Below, piece by piece: positions 24,229 to 25,681 of a DNA stretch of 25,681 nucleotides (positions are counted from its first letter, which is position 1; the number at the start of each line of letters is the position of its first letter). Source of the stretch: Planctomycetaceae bacterium (lineage in GTDB: Bacteria > Planctomycetota > Planctomycetia > Pirellulales > Pirellulaceae). The DNA lies in contig DTSG01000429.1 in assembly GCA_012965455.1 (NCBI GenBank), forward strand, positions 1 through 25,681. The letters are read 5' to 3'. The notes under the pieces were generated by a model that worked only from the letters and a program-made list of their open reading frames with translations, did not search any database and had not been told where the DNA came from. A program made the position numbers and the translations under genes.

Positions 24229-24426
24229 TGCGTAGTTGGGAAATTCAACATTTTTGCAAATTTGTGTTAGTGAGGGAAATTCCCCCACCGCTGCGCAGTA
24301 AGACCCTGCGCCACCGGCATTCGGACGCCGTGACCGTGGTCCCTACTAGGGTACAAATAGCAGGCGAACATGGTAAACTACGGACATAAATAGGCTCTAT
24401 ACAATCGTCTCTTTTGATTGACAGCA
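24229..24426. other. Intergenic region with several small dyads, upstream of thyA
   Basis: No gene is seen in these 198 nt. They hold GGGAA-A-TTCCC (24274-24284), a 6-bp hairpin GCGCAG/CTGCGC with a 7-nt loop (24293-24298 with 24306-24311), and CCCTA-C-TAGGG (24341-24351). The middle is more GC-rich than its surroundings. A TACAAT (24400-24405) could be the -10 box of thyA, without a good -35. The hairpin has no T-run, so it is not a standard terminator for epmA. A structured leader or small RNA is possible. Confidence 0.35.
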
Positions 24427-25221
24427 ATGCGTCAATATCTCGATCTAGTCCAGCAAATCTACGACCACGGTGCTATCAAAGAAGATCGTACCGGCACTGG
24501 GACTCGTAGCCTATTTGGACATCAAATGCGATTTGATCTAGCTGATTCTTTTCCGCTACTTACCACAAAAAAAATACACCTGCGTTCCATCATCCACGAG
24601 TTGCTGTGGTTCTTAACCGGTGATACAAACATCCAGTACCTCCGCGACAATAAAGTACGTATTTGGGATGAATGGGCGGATGAAGATGGAAACCTCGGGC
24701 CAGTCTACGGCCACCAATGGCGGAGTTGGCAAAGTACGGACGGTCAAGTCATTGATCAGATTAGCGATGTTGTTGGAAACATCAAATCCAACCCAGACTC
24801 TCGTCGTCTGATCGTCAGCGCTTGGAACGTGGGCGACGTTGATAAAATGGCCCTGCCGCCTTGTCACTTATTATTCCAATTTTATGTGGCCAACGACAAG
24901 CTGTCATGCCAGTTATATCAGCGCAGCGCCGATGTGTTCCTCGGTGTTCCATTTAATATCGCCTCTTATGCACTGCTGACACTAATGGTAGCTCAAGTCA
25001 CATCCCTACAGCCTGGCGAGTTCGTACATACACTCGGCGATGCACACCTTTACAGTAACCATCTCGAGCAAGCCGAATTACAGTTATCCCGCGAGCCACT
25101 AGCGTTGCCGACGCTACGAATAAATCCAGACGTAAAAAACATCTTTGATTTCTCGTTCGAAGATTTTACCCTAGATAACTACGACCCCCATCCGCACATC
25201 AAAGCCTCCGTTGCTGTCTAA
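24427..25221 (+). CDS. thyA: Thymidylate synthase ThyA
   Basis: Converts dUMP to dTMP using 5,10-methylenetetrahydrofolate, releasing dihydrofolate. From ATG 24427 the protein is 264 aa, the same as E. coli ThyA, and co-linear with it: DRTGTGTRSLFGHQMRF (20-36), HLRSIIHELLWFLTGDTNI (51-69), IWDEWADEDGNLGPVYGHQW (79-98), SRRLIVSAWN (125-134), the catalytic Cys146 in LPPCH (143-147), QLYQRSADVFLGVPFNIASYA, HTLGDAHLYSNH, and the C-terminal PHPHIKASVAV. A TTG 9 nt upstream is not needed and has no family support. folA follows 36 nt later, a logical pairing because FolA recycles the dihydrofolate made here. Confidence 0.98.
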   Translation: MRQYLDLVQQIYDHGAIKEDRTGTGTRSLFGHQMRFDLADSFPLLTTKKIHLRSIIHELLWFLTGDTNIQYLRDNKVRIWDEWADEDGNLGPVYGHQWRSWQSTDGQVIDQISDVVGNIKSNPDSRRLIVSAWNVGDVDKMALPPCHLLFQFYVANDKLSCQLYQRSADVFLGVPFNIASYALLTLMVAQVTSLQPGEFVHTLGDAHLYSNHLEQAELQLSREPLALPTLRINPDVKNIFDFSFEDFTLDNYDPHPHIKASVAV

Positions 25222-25257
25222 GTTCCACCTAGTTCAAAAAGTATTCGCGGTAGTACA

Positions 25258-25681
25258 ATGGCCATTTCTATTATTGTTGCCATTTCCCAAAATGGAATTA
25301 TCGGCCGAGAGCTGGATTTACCGTGGCACATCTCGGCTGATTTGAAAAGATTCAAAGCCTTAACCATGGGGCACCATATTGTCATGGGTCGTAAAACCTA
25401 TGAATCCATTGGGCGGCTGTTGCCCGGACGAACCACCGTGATTATCACTCGACAATCAGATTACCAAATTCCAGGGGCAATCGTTGTCAACAGTGTTGAA
25501 CAAGCCTTGGCGGTTGCGGCCGACGATCAGGAGACGTTTATTGTGGGTGGTAGCCAAATCTATAATCTAGCACTGTCGCTGGTTGATACACTTTACATTA
25601 CGCGCGTCCATGCCGACGTCGAAGGTGACACTCGGCTTGATGCCATCGACTGGTCGGCCTGGAAATGTGAAAGTAGCGAAC
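25258..25681 (+). CDS. folA: Dihydrofolate reductase FolA, 3' partial
   Basis: Reduces dihydrofolate to tetrahydrofolate with NADPH, regenerating the cofactor consumed by ThyA. The frame opens at ATG 25258 and runs off the window end after 141 codons, missing perhaps 20-30 residues. Visible motifs are AISQNGIIGRELDLPWHISADLKRFK, split here as AISQNGIIG (8-16), LPWHISADLKRFK (21-33) with the active-site Asp28, MGRKTYESIG (43-52), and the NADPH-binding FIVGGSQIYNLAL (94-106). ITRVHADVEGDTRL fits the family's strand before the final hairpin. It sits 36 nt after thyA and is probably co-transcribed with it. Confidence 0.95.
   Translation, partial: MAISIIVAISQNGIIGRELDLPWHISADLKRFKALTMGHHIVMGRKTYESIGRLLPGRTTVIITRQSDYQIPGAIVVNSVEQALAVAADDQETFIVGGSQIYNLALSLVDTLYITRVHADVEGDTRLDAIDWSAWKCESSE

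Noticed and set aside
24253..24260. TTTGCAAA sharing the core of the 1413-1430 palindrome
   Set aside because: Only 8 bp symmetrical with no flanking dyad; expected by chance in AT-rich DNA.
24274..24351. Possible tRNA or intrinsic terminator after epmA
   Set aside because: No GTTCRA-type T-loop or acceptor/anticodon arrangement could be formed, and the 24293-24311 hairpin has no following T-run.
24418..24426. TTG start for thyA
   Set aside because: ATG 24427 gives the exact 264-aa length and N-terminus of E. coli ThyA.

Overview
The window most likely comes from the chromosome of a planctomycete, probably a Pirellulales-like one with intermediate GC. This is inferred from gene content. A DUF1501 Tat-exported protein, a PhoX/DUF839 phosphatase and a Tat-exported Gfo/Idh/MocA oxidoreductase lie side by side. 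There is also a cytoplasmic-looking WD40 protein, EF-hands attached to envelope proteins, weak Shine-Dalgarno sites, and Gram-negative-type envelope machinery (TolC, MacA/MacB). I saw no insertion sequence, integrase, CRISPR array, rRNA or tRNA.

Layout. (1) 1-5701, plus strand: a tripartite export system made of a TolC-like outer-membrane factor (5' end outside the window), a MacA-like periplasmic adaptor with four C-terminal EF-hands, a separate MacB/LolD-type ATPase, and a MacB/FtsX permease. The last three genes overlap by one base at each junction. An 18-bp perfect palindrome precedes the adaptor gene. (2) 5743-6912, minus: a BioF-type alpha-oxoamine synthase. (3) 7125-13306, plus: a peptide-type ABC importer operon with a lipoprotein binding protein, two permeases and a fused double ATPase. 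The fused ATPase and the loop of the second permease resemble the YejABEF system. (4) 13330-14825, minus: a gene I do not recognise and a membrane-anchored DUF3179 protein. (5) 15038-15928, plus: a single seven-bladed WD40 propeller. (6) 16028-20331: a DUF1501 protein (plus) converging on a PhoX-like phosphatase and a Gfo/Idh/MocA protein (minus), all with twin-arginine signals. (7) 20453-24228: an EF-P modification locus. A SAM methyltransferase and epmB lie on the minus strand, divergent from efp and an epmA on the plus strand. The EpmA is fused at its N-terminus to a forkhead-associated (FHA) domain. (8) 24427-25681, plus: thyA followed by folA, cut by the window end.

How the genes work together. 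EpmB makes (R)-beta-lysine, EpmA attaches it to Lys34 of EF-P, and the modified EF-P relieves ribosome stalling at proline stretches. Substrate, enzymes and target therefore sit within 3 kb. The FHA domain on EpmA is the most unusual element: its phosphothreonine-binding signature is intact, which suggests a link between Ser/Thr-kinase signalling and EF-P modification. The second oddity is a recurring calcium-binding motif (DxDxDG type) in envelope proteins: four EF-hands on the MacA-like adaptor, two such loops in the peptide-binding protein and one in its permease partner.
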